Shown: in pieces, positions 28,023 through 36,606 of the stretch
How positions within the stretch are numbered: position 1 is the first letter of the stretch
Layout of the letters: every line of letters starts with the position of its first letter
NCBI GenBank assembly: GCA_003818495.1
Contig: RPRK01000015.1
Span: forward strand, 1-45,482
Direction: 5' to 3'
DNA length: 45,482 nt
Source: Burkholderiales bacterium
Lineage (GTDB): Bacteria > Pseudomonadota > Gammaproteobacteria > Burkholderiales > Burkholderiaceae_E
The notes under the pieces: model-generated
What the model saw: the letters and a program-made list of their open reading frames with translations, nothing else
Databases searched by the model: none
Told to the model about the DNA's origin: nothing
Made by a program: the position numbers and the translations under genes

Positions 28023-28080
28023 CGGGGCGTCTCCTCGTTGGGGTCTCGTTGGAATCTCGTCGGGATCGCGTGGCTCGGGG

Positions 28081-28272
28081 CTAGATCAGGCGCGCGATCA
28101 GCGCCGCCGTGATCGACAGCACGATCGTCGACATCAGCGGGATCGACCACTCCCGGCCGAACAGCCGGAAGTTGAAGTCGCCCGGCAGGCGGCCGATCCC
28201 GAGCCTTCGCAGCCACGGCATCGCACCCGAGAACAGGACCAGCGCGACCGCCGTGGCGATCAGCCACTTCAC
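28081..28272 (-). CDS. DUF2905 small membrane protein
   Basis: A 63-residue protein with two membrane helices (WLIATAVALVLFSGAMPWL and IPLMSTIVLSITAALIARL) joined by the family motif LGRLPGD-like IGRLPGDFNF and REWSIPL. The DUF2905 family is widespread in bacteria and uncharacterised. The start is GTG at 28272, overlapping the stop of the upstream methyltransferase gene (GTGA), which explains the lack of a separate ribosome binding site. Confidence 0.88.
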   Translation of the reverse strand: MKWLIATAVALVLFSGAMPWLRRLGIGRLPGDFNFRLFGREWSIPLMSTIVLSITAALIARLI

Positions 28273-29501
28273 AGCGAGCCGCTCCGGTCGCCGCGCACGA
28301 AGCCGAGCGGGACCGGCGGCAGGCCGCGACCGAAGGCGATCGCCTTGAACAGCTCGCCCATCTCGGCCTCGGACAGCAGCGTCTGCGCCGCGCTGAGCGC
28401 CCGGATCGACCCGGGGTCGACCGCGCCGCCCCGGGTGGTCTCGGCCAGCCGCTCGAGCAGTCCGCAGTTCATCAGGAAGCGCGCCTGCGAGGTATAGCCG
28501 AGCAGAACCAGCCCCTCGCCGGTCGCGGCCCGGGCGATCGCGCTGAAGTCGACGTGCGCGGTGACGTCCTGCAGTCCCGGCCAGCGCAGGATGTCGCCGT
28601 GCGCATGGTGGCGCCGGTGCGCGATCAGCGTGCCGCCGTCGCGCTGCGGGTGGTAGTACTCGCGCGCCGGAAAGCCGTAGTCGACGAGCAGCATCGCGCC
28701 GCGGCGCATCGCGCGCCCGACGGTCGCGACCCAGGCGGCGGCCTGCAGGCCGAGCTCGGAGCGGTACCGGCCGGGCCCGAGCAGCGACCACGGCGCGCCG
28801 TCGTGCCCGACCGGATCGTCCGGCGCATCGGGGTCGGTCCGCAGCGCCGCGCGCAGCGACTCGGCGAGCGCCGAGCGCAGGCCGGGGTCGGCCGGGCGGC
28901 CGGCCCAGCGGATCACGCCGTCGTCGTCGAGGGCGACGCCGAGCTCGTCGAGCGCGCCGTGGCCCGCGTGCTCGAAGACGCGCACCGGCATCGCGTCGAG
29001 CACCTCGTTGCCGAGGACCACGCCGTCGATCGACGCGGGCAGGGCATCCAGCCACTCGACCGTGCCGAGCGACTCGGGCACCAGGCGGGCGAGGGTCTCG
29101 CGCTGCTGCGCGCGCAGCGTGCCCGAGAGTTCGACGATCGCGTACCGGTGGGCGGGACGGCCGAGCGCGCGCAACCCGGCGAGCACCCCGGCGGCGAGCC
29201 GACCGGTGCCCGCGCCGAACTCGACGACGACCGGGTCGCAATGGGCGAACCACTCGGCGACCTGGGCGGCGACGCATTCGGCGAAGGCCGGCGAGAGTTC
29301 GGGCGCGGTGACGAAGTCGCCGCCCGCGCCGAACGGATGCGCGCCCCCCGCGTAGTAGCCGAGTCCGGGCTCGTAGAGCGCACGGGCCATCCAGGCGTCG
29401 AACGGCAGCCATCCGCCGGCGGCGCCGATCGCGTCGGCGATCCGGCCGGCGAGCACCGCGCTGTGCGCGAGCGCCTGCGGATCGGGCTGCGGCATCGTCA
29501 T
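28269..29501 (-). CDS. MidA/NDUFAF7-type SAM-dependent methyltransferase
   Basis: A 410-residue class I methyltransferase of the PF02636 family. Signatures are LPFDAWMARALYEPGLGYY, GGDFVTAPELSPAF, the SAM loop VEFGAGTGRLAAGVL, VLGNEVLDAMPV and LLVDYGFPAREYYHP. The mitochondrial homologue NDUFAF7 methylates an arginine of a complex I subunit; the bacterial role is less certain. Two ATGs (29501 and 29495) are possible. It is divergent from the pteridine reductase gene across 64 bp, an arrangement common in betaproteobacteria. Confidence 0.9.
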   Translation of the reverse strand: MTMPQPDPQALAHSAVLAGRIADAIGAAGGWLPFDAWMARALYEPGLGYYAGGAHPFGAGGDFVTAPELSPAFAECVAAQVAEWFAHCDPVVVEFGAGTGRLAAGVLAGLRALGRPAHRYAIVELSGTLRAQQRETLARLVPESLGTVEWLDALPASIDGVVLGNEVLDAMPVRVFEHAGHGALDELGVALDDDGVIRWAGRPADPGLRSALAESLRAALRTDPDAPDDPVGHDGAPWSLLGPGRYRSELGLQAAAWVATVGRAMRRGAMLLVDYGFPAREYYHPQRDGGTLIAHRRHHAHGDILRWPGLQDVTAHVDFSAIARAATGEGLVLLGYTSQARFLMNCGLLERLAETTRGGAVDPGSIRALSAAQTLLSEAEMGELFKAIAFGRGLPPVPLGFVRGDRSGSL

Positions 29502-29565
29502 GGGCCCGATTCTCGCATGGCGCCCGCAGGGTGGAGCGCGGGGGCGCGGGTACACTTCCGGCTCC

Positions 29566-30354
29566 ATGCCGCCGCCCGCCGTCCCCCTCCCGCAGGTCGC
29601 CCTCGTCACCGGCGCCGCCCGCCGCCTCGGCCGCGAGATCGCGCTCACGCTCGCGCGCGCCGGCTGGGACATCGGCGTGCACTACGGGGCCTCGCGCGAC
29701 GACGCCGAGGACACGGTCGCCGCGATCCGCGCGCTCGGGCGGCGCGCCGTCGCCCTGCCGGCGCGGCTGCAGGACGAGGCCGAGGTGCTGGGACTGCTGC
29801 CGGCGCTCGCCGACGCGCTCGGCCCGGCCACCTGCGTGGTCAACAATGCGTCGCGCTTCGAGTTCGACTCGGCCGCGGACATCGGCTTCGCATCGTTCCA
29901 GGCCCACCTGCTCCCCAACCTCGCCGCACCGGTGCTGCTGGCGCGCGAGCTGCACCGGCGACTGCCCGACGGCGCCGAGGGCGTGGTGGTCAACCTGCTC
30001 GACCAGAAGCTGTGGGCGCAGAACCCCGACTTCCTGTCGTACACGCTGTCGAAGGCCGGCCTGGCCGCCGCGACCACCATGCTCGCCCAGGCGCTCGCCC
30101 CGCGCGTTCGGGTGGTCGGCGTGGCGCCGGGGCTGACGCTCCCCAGCTACCTGCAGGACGACGCGACCTTCGCGCAGGCACACCGCTCGCACTCGCCGCT
30201 CGGCCGCTCGAGCACCGCCGCGGACGTCGCCGCCTCGGTCGCGTTCGCGGTCGCCAACCGCTCCCTCACCGGCTCGACCATCCTGTGCGACGGCGGCCAG
30301 CACCTGCGTCCGCTGCCGCGCGACGTGAGCTTCATGCCGCCCGAAGGCTCCTGA
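29566..30354 (+). CDS. Short-chain dehydrogenase, FolM/PTR1-like pteridine reductase
   Basis: A 262-residue classical SDR. The cofactor motif [20 protein letters not shown] has the arginine-containing TGxxRRLG pattern of pteridine reductases (PTR1, FolM), which binds NADPH. The NAG-equivalent reads NNASRFEFD, and the catalytic YxxxK is in [15 protein letters not shown]-terminal [14 protein letters not shown] closes the fold. FolB follows two bases after its stop, so reduction of dihydrofolate or dihydromonapterin is the likely job. The frame is open upstream of the ATG at 29566, but only as the overlapping promoter region. Confidence 0.9.
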   Translation: MPPPAVPLPQVALVTGAARRLGREIALTLARAGWDIGVHYGASRDDAEDTVAAIRALGRRAVALPARLQDEAEVLGLLPALADALGPATCVVNNASRFEFDSAADIGFASFQAHLLPNLAAPVLLARELHRRLPDGAEGVVVNLLDQKLWAQNPDFLSYTLSKAGLAAATTMLAQALAPRVRVVGVAPGLTLPSYLQDDATFAQAHRSHSPLGRSSTAADVAASVAFAVANRSLTGSTILCDGGQHLRPLPRDVSFMPPEGS

Positions 30355-30356
30355 CC

Positions 30357-30722
30357 GTGGACACCCAGTCGATCTTCATCCGCGGCCTGCGCATCGATGC
30401 GCAGATCGGCGTGCACGCGCACGAGAAGAACCGCACGCAGCCGCTCAAGCTCGACGCCGAGCTGCAGATCGCCGACACCCGCTTCCATCCCGCCCGCGAC
30501 AAGCTCGACGAGGTGTTCGACTACCAGACGATCCGCGCCGCGATGATCGAGGTGGTCCGCGACGGGCACATCAACCTGCTCGAGACGCTGGCCGACCGCG
30601 TGGTCGAACGCCTGCTCGCCATGACCGACGTGCGTGCGGTGCGGGTGCGTGTCCACAAGTACACCGCGTTCGACGACGTCGAGGAGGTCGGCGTCGAGAT
30701 CCACCGCAGGAAGCCGGAATGA
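30357..30722 (+). CDS. folB: Dihydroneopterin aldolase
   Basis: FolB cleaves 7,8-dihydroneopterin to 6-hydroxymethyl-dihydropterin and glycolaldehyde in folate synthesis. The 121-residue tunnelling-fold protein has [20 protein letters not shown] with catalytic E, then [25 protein letters not shown] and [18 protein letters not shown] with the catalytic lysine. Start is GTG at 30357, two bases after the reductase stop. Its stop overlaps the ttcA ATG (ATGA), so ttcA translation is coupled. Confidence 0.95.
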   Translation: MDTQSIFIRGLRIDAQIGVHAHEKNRTQPLKLDAELQIADTRFHPARDKLDEVFDYQTIRAAMIEVVRDGHINLLETLADRVVERLLAMTDVRAVRVRVHKYTAFDDVEEVGVEIHRRKPE

Positions 30723-31684
30723 ACGCCGCCGTCCAGGCCACCCCGCCCTCCCCGCCCGCCACCCGCGCGCAGCAGAAGCTCGAGCACGAGCGCAACAAGC
30801 TGCACAAGCGGCTGTGCCGCCAGGTGGGCGAGGCGATCGGCGACTTCGGGATGATCGAGGACGGCGACCGCATCATGGTCTGCATGTCGGGCGGCAAGGA
30901 CAGCTACGCGCTGCTCGACCTGCTGCGCACGCTGCGCGAGCGGGCGCCGATCTCGTTCGAGCTGATCGCGGTGAACCTCGACCAGAAGCAGCCCGGCTTC
31001 CCGGAGCAGGTGCTGCCCGACTACCTGCGCTCGATCGGCGTGCCGTTCCGGATCGAGGAGCAGGACACCTACTCGATCGTGCGCCGCGTGATCCCCGAGG
31101 GCCGCACCACCTGCTCGCTGTGCTCTCGGCTGCGGCGCGGGATCCTGTATCGGGTGGCCGACGAACTCGGCGCCACGAAGGTCGCCCTCGGGCACCATCG
31201 CGACGACATCCTCGAGACCTTCTTCCTGAACCTGTTCCACGGCGGCAAGCTCAAGGGCATGCCCCCGAAGCTGGTGTCCGACGACGGGCGCCACGTGGTG
31301 ATCCGCCCGCTCGCCTACGTGAAGGAGGCGGACCTCGAGGCCTACGCCGACTGGAAGGCCTTCCCGATCATCCCCTGCAACCTGTGCGGCTCGCAGGAGA
31401 ACCTCAAGCGCCGCGACGCCAAGGCGATGCTGCGGGACTGGGAGCGCCGCTTCCCCGGCCGCGTCGAGAGCATCTTCTCGTCGCTGTCGAGCATCGTGCC
31501 GTCGCACCTGATGGACCGCGAGGCCTTCGACTTCGCCGGTCTCTCCCCCACCGGCGTGCCCGACCCCGACGGTGACATCGCCTTCGACGTCGACCCGGTG
31601 CAGGAGCCCGATGCACCGGCCCCGACGATCGACGCCGGCGCGATCCCGATCCGTCGCCGCACCGACCCGGAGCCTCCCCGATGA
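30719..31684 (+). CDS. ttcA: tRNA 2-thiocytidine(32) synthetase TtcA
   Basis: TtcA uses an iron-sulfur cluster to thiolate cytidine 32 of some tRNAs. The 321 residues show the PP-loop [14 protein letters not shown] (about residue 59), the CxxC pair in [31 protein letters not shown] and a third cysteine in [11 protein letters not shown], all as in the family. The tail after residue 270 is rich in D, P and A and varies in the family. It is coupled to folB upstream and to the FAD-linked dehydrogenase downstream by ATGA overlaps. Confidence 0.96.
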   Translation: MNAAVQATPPSPPATRAQQKLEHERNKLHKRLCRQVGEAIGDFGMIEDGDRIMVCMSGGKDSYALLDLLRTLRERAPISFELIAVNLDQKQPGFPEQVLPDYLRSIGVPFRIEEQDTYSIVRRVIPEGRTTCSLCSRLRRGILYRVADELGATKVALGHHRDDILETFFLNLFHGGKLKGMPPKLVSDDGRHVVIRPLAYVKEADLEAYADWKAFPIIPCNLCGSQENLKRRDAKAMLRDWERRFPGRVESIFSSLSSIVPSHLMDREAFDFAGLSPTGVPDPDGDIAFDVDPVQEPDAPAPTIDAGAIPIRRRTDPEPPR

Positions 31685-33090
31685 ACGCACCCGCCGCCCT
31701 CCCCGAACGCGCCGCAGCGGTGCTCGCCGCGCTGCGCGCCGAACTCGATCCCGCCGTGCTCGAGGCCGGGCCCGTCGATCCGCGCCACCTTCGCGACTGG
31801 AACGTGCCGGCCGAGGCGGGCTGCGCGCCGGTCGCGCTGGTGCGGGCCCGCACGGCGGAGGACGTCGCGGCCGTCATGCGGATCTGCGACGCCCACCGCC
31901 ACCCGGTGGTGCCGCAGGCCGGCCTGACCGGTCTGACCGGCGGCGCCACGCCGATGGCCGACTGCGTGGTGCTGTCGCTCGAGCGGATGGCCGCGATCGA
32001 GGCGCTCGATCCGGACGGCTCGACGATCACCGTGCAGGCCGGGGTCACGCTGCAGGCCGTGCAGGAGGCCGCCGACGCCGCCGGTTTCCTCTTCCCGCTC
32101 GACATCGGCGCGCGCGGCTCGTGCCGAATCGGCGGCAACGCATCGACCAACGCCGGCGGCAACCGCGTGGTGCGCTTCGGCATGATGCGCGACCTGATCC
32201 TCGGCGTGGAGGCGGTGCTGCCCGACGGCACGGTGGTGAGCGCGCTCAACACCATGCTCAAGAACAACGCCGGCTACGACGTCAAGCAGCTGTTCATCGG
32301 CAGCGAGGGCACGCTCGGCGTGATCACGCGGCTGGTGCTGCGCCTCTACCCCAAGCCGCGCAGCGTCTCGACCGCGCTGGTCTCGCTGCCCGACTACGGC
32401 GCGGTGCTGCGGCTGCTGCGGATCGCCCGCGAGCGGCTCGGTCCCACGCTCGCCGCCTTCGAGGCGATGTGGCCGGACTTCTACGCCTTCGCCAACGCCC
32501 AGCTGCCCGCCGCGCCGCCGCTCGCGCAGGACGGCTCGCTGCACGTGCTGCTCGAGACCATGGGCACCGACCCGGCGCGCGACGACGCGCTGTTCGAGGA
32601 CACCATCGCCGCGGCGCTCGAGGACGGCTGCGCGAGCGACGCGGTGATCGCGCAGTCGGAGGCGCAGCGCCGCTCGATCTGGGCGGTCCGCGACGCCTCC
32701 TCCGAGCTCAAGCGCGCCTTCTCGCCGCACGTCGACTACGACGTGAGCCTGCCGATCGGCCGCATCGGTGCCTTCGTGCCCGAGTGCGTGGCGCGCCTTC
32801 GCGCGGCCTGGCCCGAGGTCGGCATCGTCAACTTCGGCCACGTCGCCGACAGCAACCTGCACGTGAGCGTGCAGACCCGCGAAGGCGTGTTCACCAAGTA
32901 CGACTGCGACCGCATCGTCTACGGCTGCGTCGCCGAATGGCAGGGCTCGGTGTCGGCCGAGCACGGCATCGGGCTGCTCAAGAAGGCCTACCTCGGCCAC
33001 TCGCGCAGCGAAGCCGAGATCGCGCTGATGAAGCGGCTCAAGGCGGCGCTCGACCCGAACGGGATCCTGAATCCGGGGAAGGTGTTCTAG
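31681..33090 (+). CDS. FAD-linked 2-hydroxyacid dehydrogenase (GlcD/D2HGDH-like)
   Basis: A 469-residue vanillyl-alcohol-oxidase-type flavoprotein. The PCMH FAD domain includes [37 protein letters not shown] and [18 protein letters not shown]. The C-terminal domain has the metal-site motifs [12 protein letters not shown] and [11 protein letters not shown] (two histidines and a glutamate), as in D-2-hydroxyglutarate and D-lactate dehydrogenases. Substrate cannot be fixed further; with no GlcE/GlcF partners nearby, the single-subunit D2HGDH/DLD type is most likely. A GC hairpin without a U-run (33112-33133) follows the stop. Confidence 0.9.
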   Translation: MNAPAALPERAAAVLAALRAELDPAVLEAGPVDPRHLRDWNVPAEAGCAPVALVRARTAEDVAAVMRICDAHRHPVVPQAGLTGLTGGATPMADCVVLSLERMAAIEALDPDGSTITVQAGVTLQAVQEAADAAGFLFPLDIGARGSCRIGGNASTNAGGNRVVRFGMMRDLILGVEAVLPDGTVVSALNTMLKNNAGYDVKQLFIGSEGTLGVITRLVLRLYPKPRSVSTALVSLPDYGAVLRLLRIARERLGPTLAAFEAMWPDFYAFANAQLPAAPPLAQDGSLHVLLETMGTDPARDDALFEDTIAAALEDGCASDAVIAQSEAQRRSIWAVRDASSELKRAFSPHVDYDVSLPIGRIGAFVPECVARLRAAWPEVGIVNFGHVADSNLHVSVQTREGVFTKYDCDRIVYGCVAEWQGSVSAEHGIGLLKKAYLGHSRSEAEIALMKRLKAALDPNGILNPGKVF

Positions 33091-33151
33091 AGAGACGGGA
33101 ACGCCGCAGGCGGGGCGGCACGACGACCGCCCCGGGAAGACCGAGCGATAT

Positions 33152-33188
33152 CCTTGCAATTTGAACACCGCATGTTCAAAATGCAAGG
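33152..33188. promoter_or_regulatory. 15-bp-arm palindrome abutting the DUF4143 ATPase start codon
   Basis: The left arm 33152-33166 and right arm 33174-33188 are inverted copies with one mismatch, CCTTGCAATTTGAAC against GTTCAAAATGCAAGG, around the loop ACCGCAT. The last base is immediately before the ATG at 33189. On RNA this would be a long hairpin burying the ribosome binding region; on DNA it is a plausible operator for autoregulation. Its A+T content is far above the surroundings. Confidence 0.75.
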
Positions 33189-34343
33189 ATGTTCGATCGA
33201 ATCGCCAGAGCCCGGCTCGACGCGGCGCTTGCCCGCAGTCCGGCCGTGGCCGTCCTCGGCCCCCGGCAGGTCGGCAAGACGACGCTGGCCCGCGCTGCGG
33301 CCGCCGCGAGACCCGGCGCGGTCTACCTCGACCTCGAGACGGCGGCCGATCTGGCCCGCCTCGCCGACCCGGCGCGTTTCCTGGCGAGCCGGCGCGACCG
33401 GCTGGTCGTGCTCGACGAGGTGCAGAACGCCCCGGAGCTCTTCGGCGAGCTGCGCGCCGAGATCGATGCGGACCGACGCAGCGGGCGATTCCTCATCCTG
33501 GGCTCCGCCTCGTTCCGACTGCTTCGCCAGTCGCAGACCCTCGCCGGGCGGCTGGCGGTCGTCGACATGTCGCCGCTGCTGCTCGCCGAGATCGCCGCAC
33601 GCTTCGAGGACATCGAGCGCCTGTGGGTCCGAGGCGGCTTTCCGGGCAGTTTCACCGCCGGCTCGGACGCGGACTCCTGGGGCTGGCGGCAGGATTTCGT
33701 CCGGCACTTCCTGAACATCGACCTGGCCGCCTTCGGCATCGCCGTCGACCCGCCGAGCATGGGCCGGCTCTGGCGGATGCTCGCCCACCTGCACGGACAG
33801 CTGCTCAACGCCTCCGCGCTGTCGCGCTCGCTCGGCGTGTCCGCGCCGACCGTGGGCCGATGGATCGACCATCTGGTGGACGCGCTGGTCGTGCGCCGCC
33901 TGGAGCCGTTCCACGCGAATCTCGGCAAGCGCCTGGTCAAGTCTCCCAAGCTGTACCTGCGCGACAGCGGCCTGCTGCACGCGCTGCTCGGCGTCTCCGA
34001 TGCGGACGCGCTCGCCGGCCACCCGGGCGCCGGTGCCTCGTGGGAGGGCTTCGTGATCGAGCAGATCTGCGCCCGGCTGCCCGCTCATGTGCCGGTGAGC
34101 TTCTACCGGACGGCCGCGGGCGCGGAGCTCGACCTCGTGATCGAGGCGGGCGGCATGCGCATCGGCATCGAGGCGAAGCTCTCGTCGGCGCCGACGGTCA
34201 CGAAGGGGTTCTGGCAGGCCTGCGAGGACGTCGGCGTCTCGCAGGCCTGGGTCGTGGCCCCGGTGAGGGACGGCTGGCCGATCGGCGACGGCGTCGAGGT
34301 CGTCTCGCCCCTTGCGCTGCCGGTAGAAGGGTGGGCGGCCTGA
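33189..34343 (+). CDS. AAA ATPase with DUF4143 domain
   Basis: A 384-residue protein of the AAA_14/DUF4143 family. The N-terminal ATPase has Walker A LGPRQVGKTTLARAA (about residues 23-37), Walker B DRLVVLDEVQNAPELF and the sensor LILGSASFRLLRQS. A winged-helix-like linker (LSRSLGVSAPTVGRWIDHL) precedes the DUF4143 domain with SPKLYLRDSGLLHALLG, WEGFVIEQI and the nuclease-like ELDLVIEAGG plus IGIEAKLS (PD-(D/E)xK-type residues). These genes are mobile, often single, and of unknown function, perhaps defence or addiction related. This copy is preceded by a palindrome and followed by a nested palindrome and is unrelated to its neighbours. Confidence 0.92.
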   Translation: MFDRIARARLDAALARSPAVAVLGPRQVGKTTLARAAAAARPGAVYLDLETAADLARLADPARFLASRRDRLVVLDEVQNAPELFGELRAEIDADRRSGRFLILGSASFRLLRQSQTLAGRLAVVDMSPLLLAEIAARFEDIERLWVRGGFPGSFTAGSDADSWGWRQDFVRHFLNIDLAAFGIAVDPPSMGRLWRMLAHLHGQLLNASALSRSLGVSAPTVGRWIDHLVDALVVRRLEPFHANLGKRLVKSPKLYLRDSGLLHALLGVSDADALAGHPGAGASWEGFVIEQICARLPAHVPVSFYRTAAGAELDLVIEAGGMRIGIEAKLSSAPTVTKGFWQACEDVGVSQAWVVAPVRDGWPIGDGVEVVSPLALPVEGWAA

Positions 34344-34361
34344 GCGCGGTACCCCCCTCCC

Positions 34362-34484
34362 GAAGCCGTGAAGACACCGTAGCGAGCAGGCCCGAGCCGG
34401 CGCCGAGGAGCGCAGCCGTACTTCAGGTACGGCGGGCACCGCAGGCGCCGGCTCGGGACGCGCAGTCGGTTCATTCACGGCTTC
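34362..34484. repeat. Large nested palindrome (three stacked inverted repeats)
   Basis: Three perfect inverted repeats share one centre. Outer arms of 11 bp are 34362-34372 and 34474-34484 (GAAGCCGTGAA). Middle arms of 14 bp are 34391-34404 and 34444-34457 (CCCGAGCCGGCGCC). Inner arms of 7 bp are 34415-34421 and 34427-34433 (GCCGTAC) with loop TTCAG. The loop between inner and middle arms is exactly 10 by 10 bases. Single-stranded segments repeatedly show a GCGCAG/GAGCAG-like string. The right outer arm includes the last codons of the LysR gene. Candidate structured RNA, repeat element or end of an inserted cassette. Confidence 0.85.
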
Positions 34485-35379
34485 CGTGCATAGGCCAGGC
34501 CGCCCGCAGCCGACCGACCAGCGCCCGCGCCGCCTGCGGCAGGGCGTCCGGGTCGCGCACCACCACGCAGATCAGCGGATGCGCCCACGGCTCGTCGAGC
34601 GGCACGAAGCGCAGCCGGTAGATCGGTCCGTGGGTCGGCGCGAGGAAGGACGGCCCGACCCCGATCCCCATGCCCGAGCCGATCATCCGGCACACGCTCT
34701 CGAAGCCCATCGCGCGGATCCGCGTGCGCTTGACCGCGCCGGCCTGCGCGGCGGCCGCGTCCAGCAGCGTCGACAGCGCGCTGCCGTAGGTGAGGTCGAC
34801 CTGGTCCCAGTCGAGGGTCTGCGCGTAGCGCACGGTCTCGCGCCCCGCCAGCGGATGGTCCTCGGGCACCACCGCGCACAGGTCGTAGCGGTGGTAGGGG
34901 AACACCTGGAGCTCGTGGCGGACGATGTCGGGCGCGATGCCGATGTCGGCATGGCCTTCGGCGACCTGCCGGAACACCTCGGGCGTGTCCTGCTCGACGA
35001 GGTCGAGCTTGACGCCCTCGTGCTCGCGCACGAAGCCCTGCAGCAGCGCGGGCAGCCCGGCGGCGAGCGAGGAGGCGCTCGCCCGCACGCGGACGTGACC
35101 GCGCACGCCGGCGCGGTACTCGGACATCTCCACGTCGAGCCGCTCGATCGTGCGCAGCAGCAGCCGGGCGTGATGGACGAGCGCCTCGCCGGCCGGCGTC
35201 GGCCGCACGCCCCGGGGTCCTCGCTCGACCAGCGTCACCCCGAACATCGCCTCGAGCTCGGCGAGCCGCCGGCTCACGGCGGAGGGCACGATGTGCTCGC
35301 GCGCCGCGGCCCGGGCGATGCTTCCGGCCTCGACGATCGCGACGAAGAGCCGGGCGGAGGTGGGGTCGATCCGATGCAT
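34471..35379 (-). CDS. LysR-family transcriptional regulator
   Basis: A 302-residue LysR regulator. The N-terminal winged HTH (LFVAIVEAGSIARAAAREHI, VPSAVSRRLAELEAMFGVTL) and a substrate-binding domain (residues 95-295, with EQDTPEVFRQVAEGHADIGI) are typical. It is divergent from an HMG-CoA-lyase-like and CoA-transferase pair and probably controls them in response to a dicarboxylate or its CoA ester. ATG at 35379 was chosen; a TTG seven codons upstream is possible. Its end runs into the outer arm of the nested palindrome, so the last residues (HGSRE) are encoded by the repeat. Confidence 0.93.
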   Translation of the reverse strand: MHRIDPTSARLFVAIVEAGSIARAAAREHIVPSAVSRRLAELEAMFGVTLVERGPRGVRPTPAGEALVHHARLLLRTIERLDVEMSEYRAGVRGHVRVRASASSLAAGLPALLQGFVREHEGVKLDLVEQDTPEVFRQVAEGHADIGIAPDIVRHELQVFPYHRYDLCAVVPEDHPLAGRETVRYAQTLDWDQVDLTYGSALSTLLDAAAAQAGAVKRTRIRAMGFESVCRMIGSGMGIGVGPSFLAPTHGPIYRLRFVPLDEPWAHPLICVVVRDPDALPQAARALVGRLRAAWPMHGSRE

Positions 35380-35543
35380 GGGCAGGAGCAGGCTGGGCAA
35401 AAGCAGGCCTTCAGGTCAGCCGTCTCGGATCGAGAGGGGGGAGGTCCCGATCGGTCGCTTGCAGGCCGAGGTCATCGCCGCCAGAATCCGCAATGGAAAC
35501 GCCTGCATCATAGTGCCGTACGGTCCGGGGAGGGCCGACGGCA

Positions 35544-35600
35544 GCCGTCTTGGACCGAGACGGCCTGGACGACACGACCCCTGCGGCACGACCGCAGGGG
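35544..35600 (+). promoter_or_regulatory. Two adjacent hairpins in the leader of the lyase operon
   Basis: GCCGTCT (35544-35550) pairs with AGACGGC (35558-35564) around seven bases. Just after it CCCCTGCGG (35578-35586) pairs with CCGCAGGGG (35592-35600) around CACGA, ending 19 bp before the ATG. Both are perfect. They may be operators for the divergent LysR protein or a leader element; there is no U-run, so neither is an intrinsic terminator. The rest of the 240-bp divergent region shows no clear -10/-35 pair. Confidence 0.5.
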
Positions 35601-35619
35601 CACTTCCGGAGCCCTTCAC

Positions 35620-36606
35620 ATGACGCATTCCGCCCCCACCGGCGCGACCGCGCCGCGCATGGCGCGCGACCCCGCGGACCGCCGGATCACCGTGATCGAG
35701 GTCGGCACCCGCGACGGGCTGCAGATCGAATCGACCCTCGTGCCGACCGCCCGCAAGATCGAGATCGTCAACGCGATCATCGACAGCGGCGTGCGAGAGA
35801 TCGAGGTCACCTCGTTCGTGTCGCCCAAGGCGGTGCCGCAGCTCGCCGACGCCGCCGAGGTGCTGGAGGGGATCCGCAAGCGGCCCGACACCTACCTGAT
35901 GGCACTCGTGCCGAACGTGAAGGCCGCCGACCGCGCCGCCGACACGCCGCTCGACGGCGGCCTGCTGCTGGTGTCGGCCTCCGAGACGCACAACCGCAAG
36001 AACCTGAACCGCGACATCGCGGCCTCGCTCGCCGGCATGGGGGCGACCGCCGACCGGCTGCGCGCGGCCCGGATCGACGTGATGGCCGCGATCGCCGTCG
36101 CCTTCGGCTGCCCCTTCGAGGGCGACGTGCCCTACGAGCGCGTCGTCGGCATCGCCCGCGCCTATGCGGACCTCGGCGTCGACCACATCACGCTCGGCGA
36201 CACCACCGGCATGGCGACGCCGTCGAACGTGCGCGGCCTGCTGCGCGCGCTGAAGGCCGCGCTGCCGCAGGTGGAGTTCGTCCTGCACCTGCACAACACG
36301 CGCGGCGTCGGCCTGGCCAACGTGCTGGTGGGGCTGGAGGAAGGCGTGCGGCGCTTCGACGCCTGCGCCGGCGGCCTCGGCGGCTGCCCCTTCGCGCCCG
36401 GGGCGACCGGGAACATCTGCACCGAGGACCTGGTCTACCTGCTGCAGGAGAGCGGCTGGGAGACCGGCGTCGACCTCGAGCGCTCCATCGGCGTGGCGAT
36501 GATGATGGAGGAGACCCTCGGCCGCCGGCTGGTCGGGCAGGTGATGCGGGCGGGCCCGCGGCTCAAGCTGCACGCCGTCGACGCGGTGCGCACCGCGCAG
36601 GGATGA
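35620..36606 (+). CDS. Hydroxymethylglutaryl-CoA lyase family protein
   Basis: A 328-residue TIM-barrel lyase that splits HMG-CoA (or a relative such as citramalyl-CoA) into acetyl-CoA and a keto acid. The DRE-TIM motif EVGTRDGLQ (R31, D32), the metal histidines in VLHLHNTRG (H223, H225) and the catalytic cysteine loop GGLGGCPFAPGATGN (C256) are present, as is AFGCPFEG. GGAG lies about eight bases before the ATG. The following gene is a family III CoA-transferase, coupled by ATGA. Activation of a free dicarboxylic acid to its CoA ester followed by cleavage is the obvious pathway; the substrate is an inference. Confidence 0.93.
   Translation: MTHSAPTGATAPRMARDPADRRITVIEVGTRDGLQIESTLVPTARKIEIVNAIIDSGVREIEVTSFVSPKAVPQLADAAEVLEGIRKRPDTYLMALVPNVKAADRAADTPLDGGLLLVSASETHNRKNLNRDIAASLAGMGATADRLRAARIDVMAAIAVAFGCPFEGDVPYERVVGIARAYADLGVDHITLGDTTGMATPSNVRGLLRALKAALPQVEFVLHLHNTRGVGLANVLVGLEEGVRRFDACAGGLGGCPFAPGATGNICTEDLVYLLQESGWETGVDLERSIGVAMMMEETLGRRLVGQVMRAGPRLKLHAVDAVRTAQG

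Noticed and set aside
28023-28062. Imperfect direct repeats of a tctcgttgg-like string upstream of the MaoC gene
   Set aside because: Copies differ at several bases and there is no pairing or spacing pattern; likely low-complexity drift.
33112-33133. GC-rich inverted repeat after the FAD-linked dehydrogenase as an intrinsic terminator
   Set aside because: GGGGCGG and CCGCCCC pair around eight bases, but no U-run follows on either strand.
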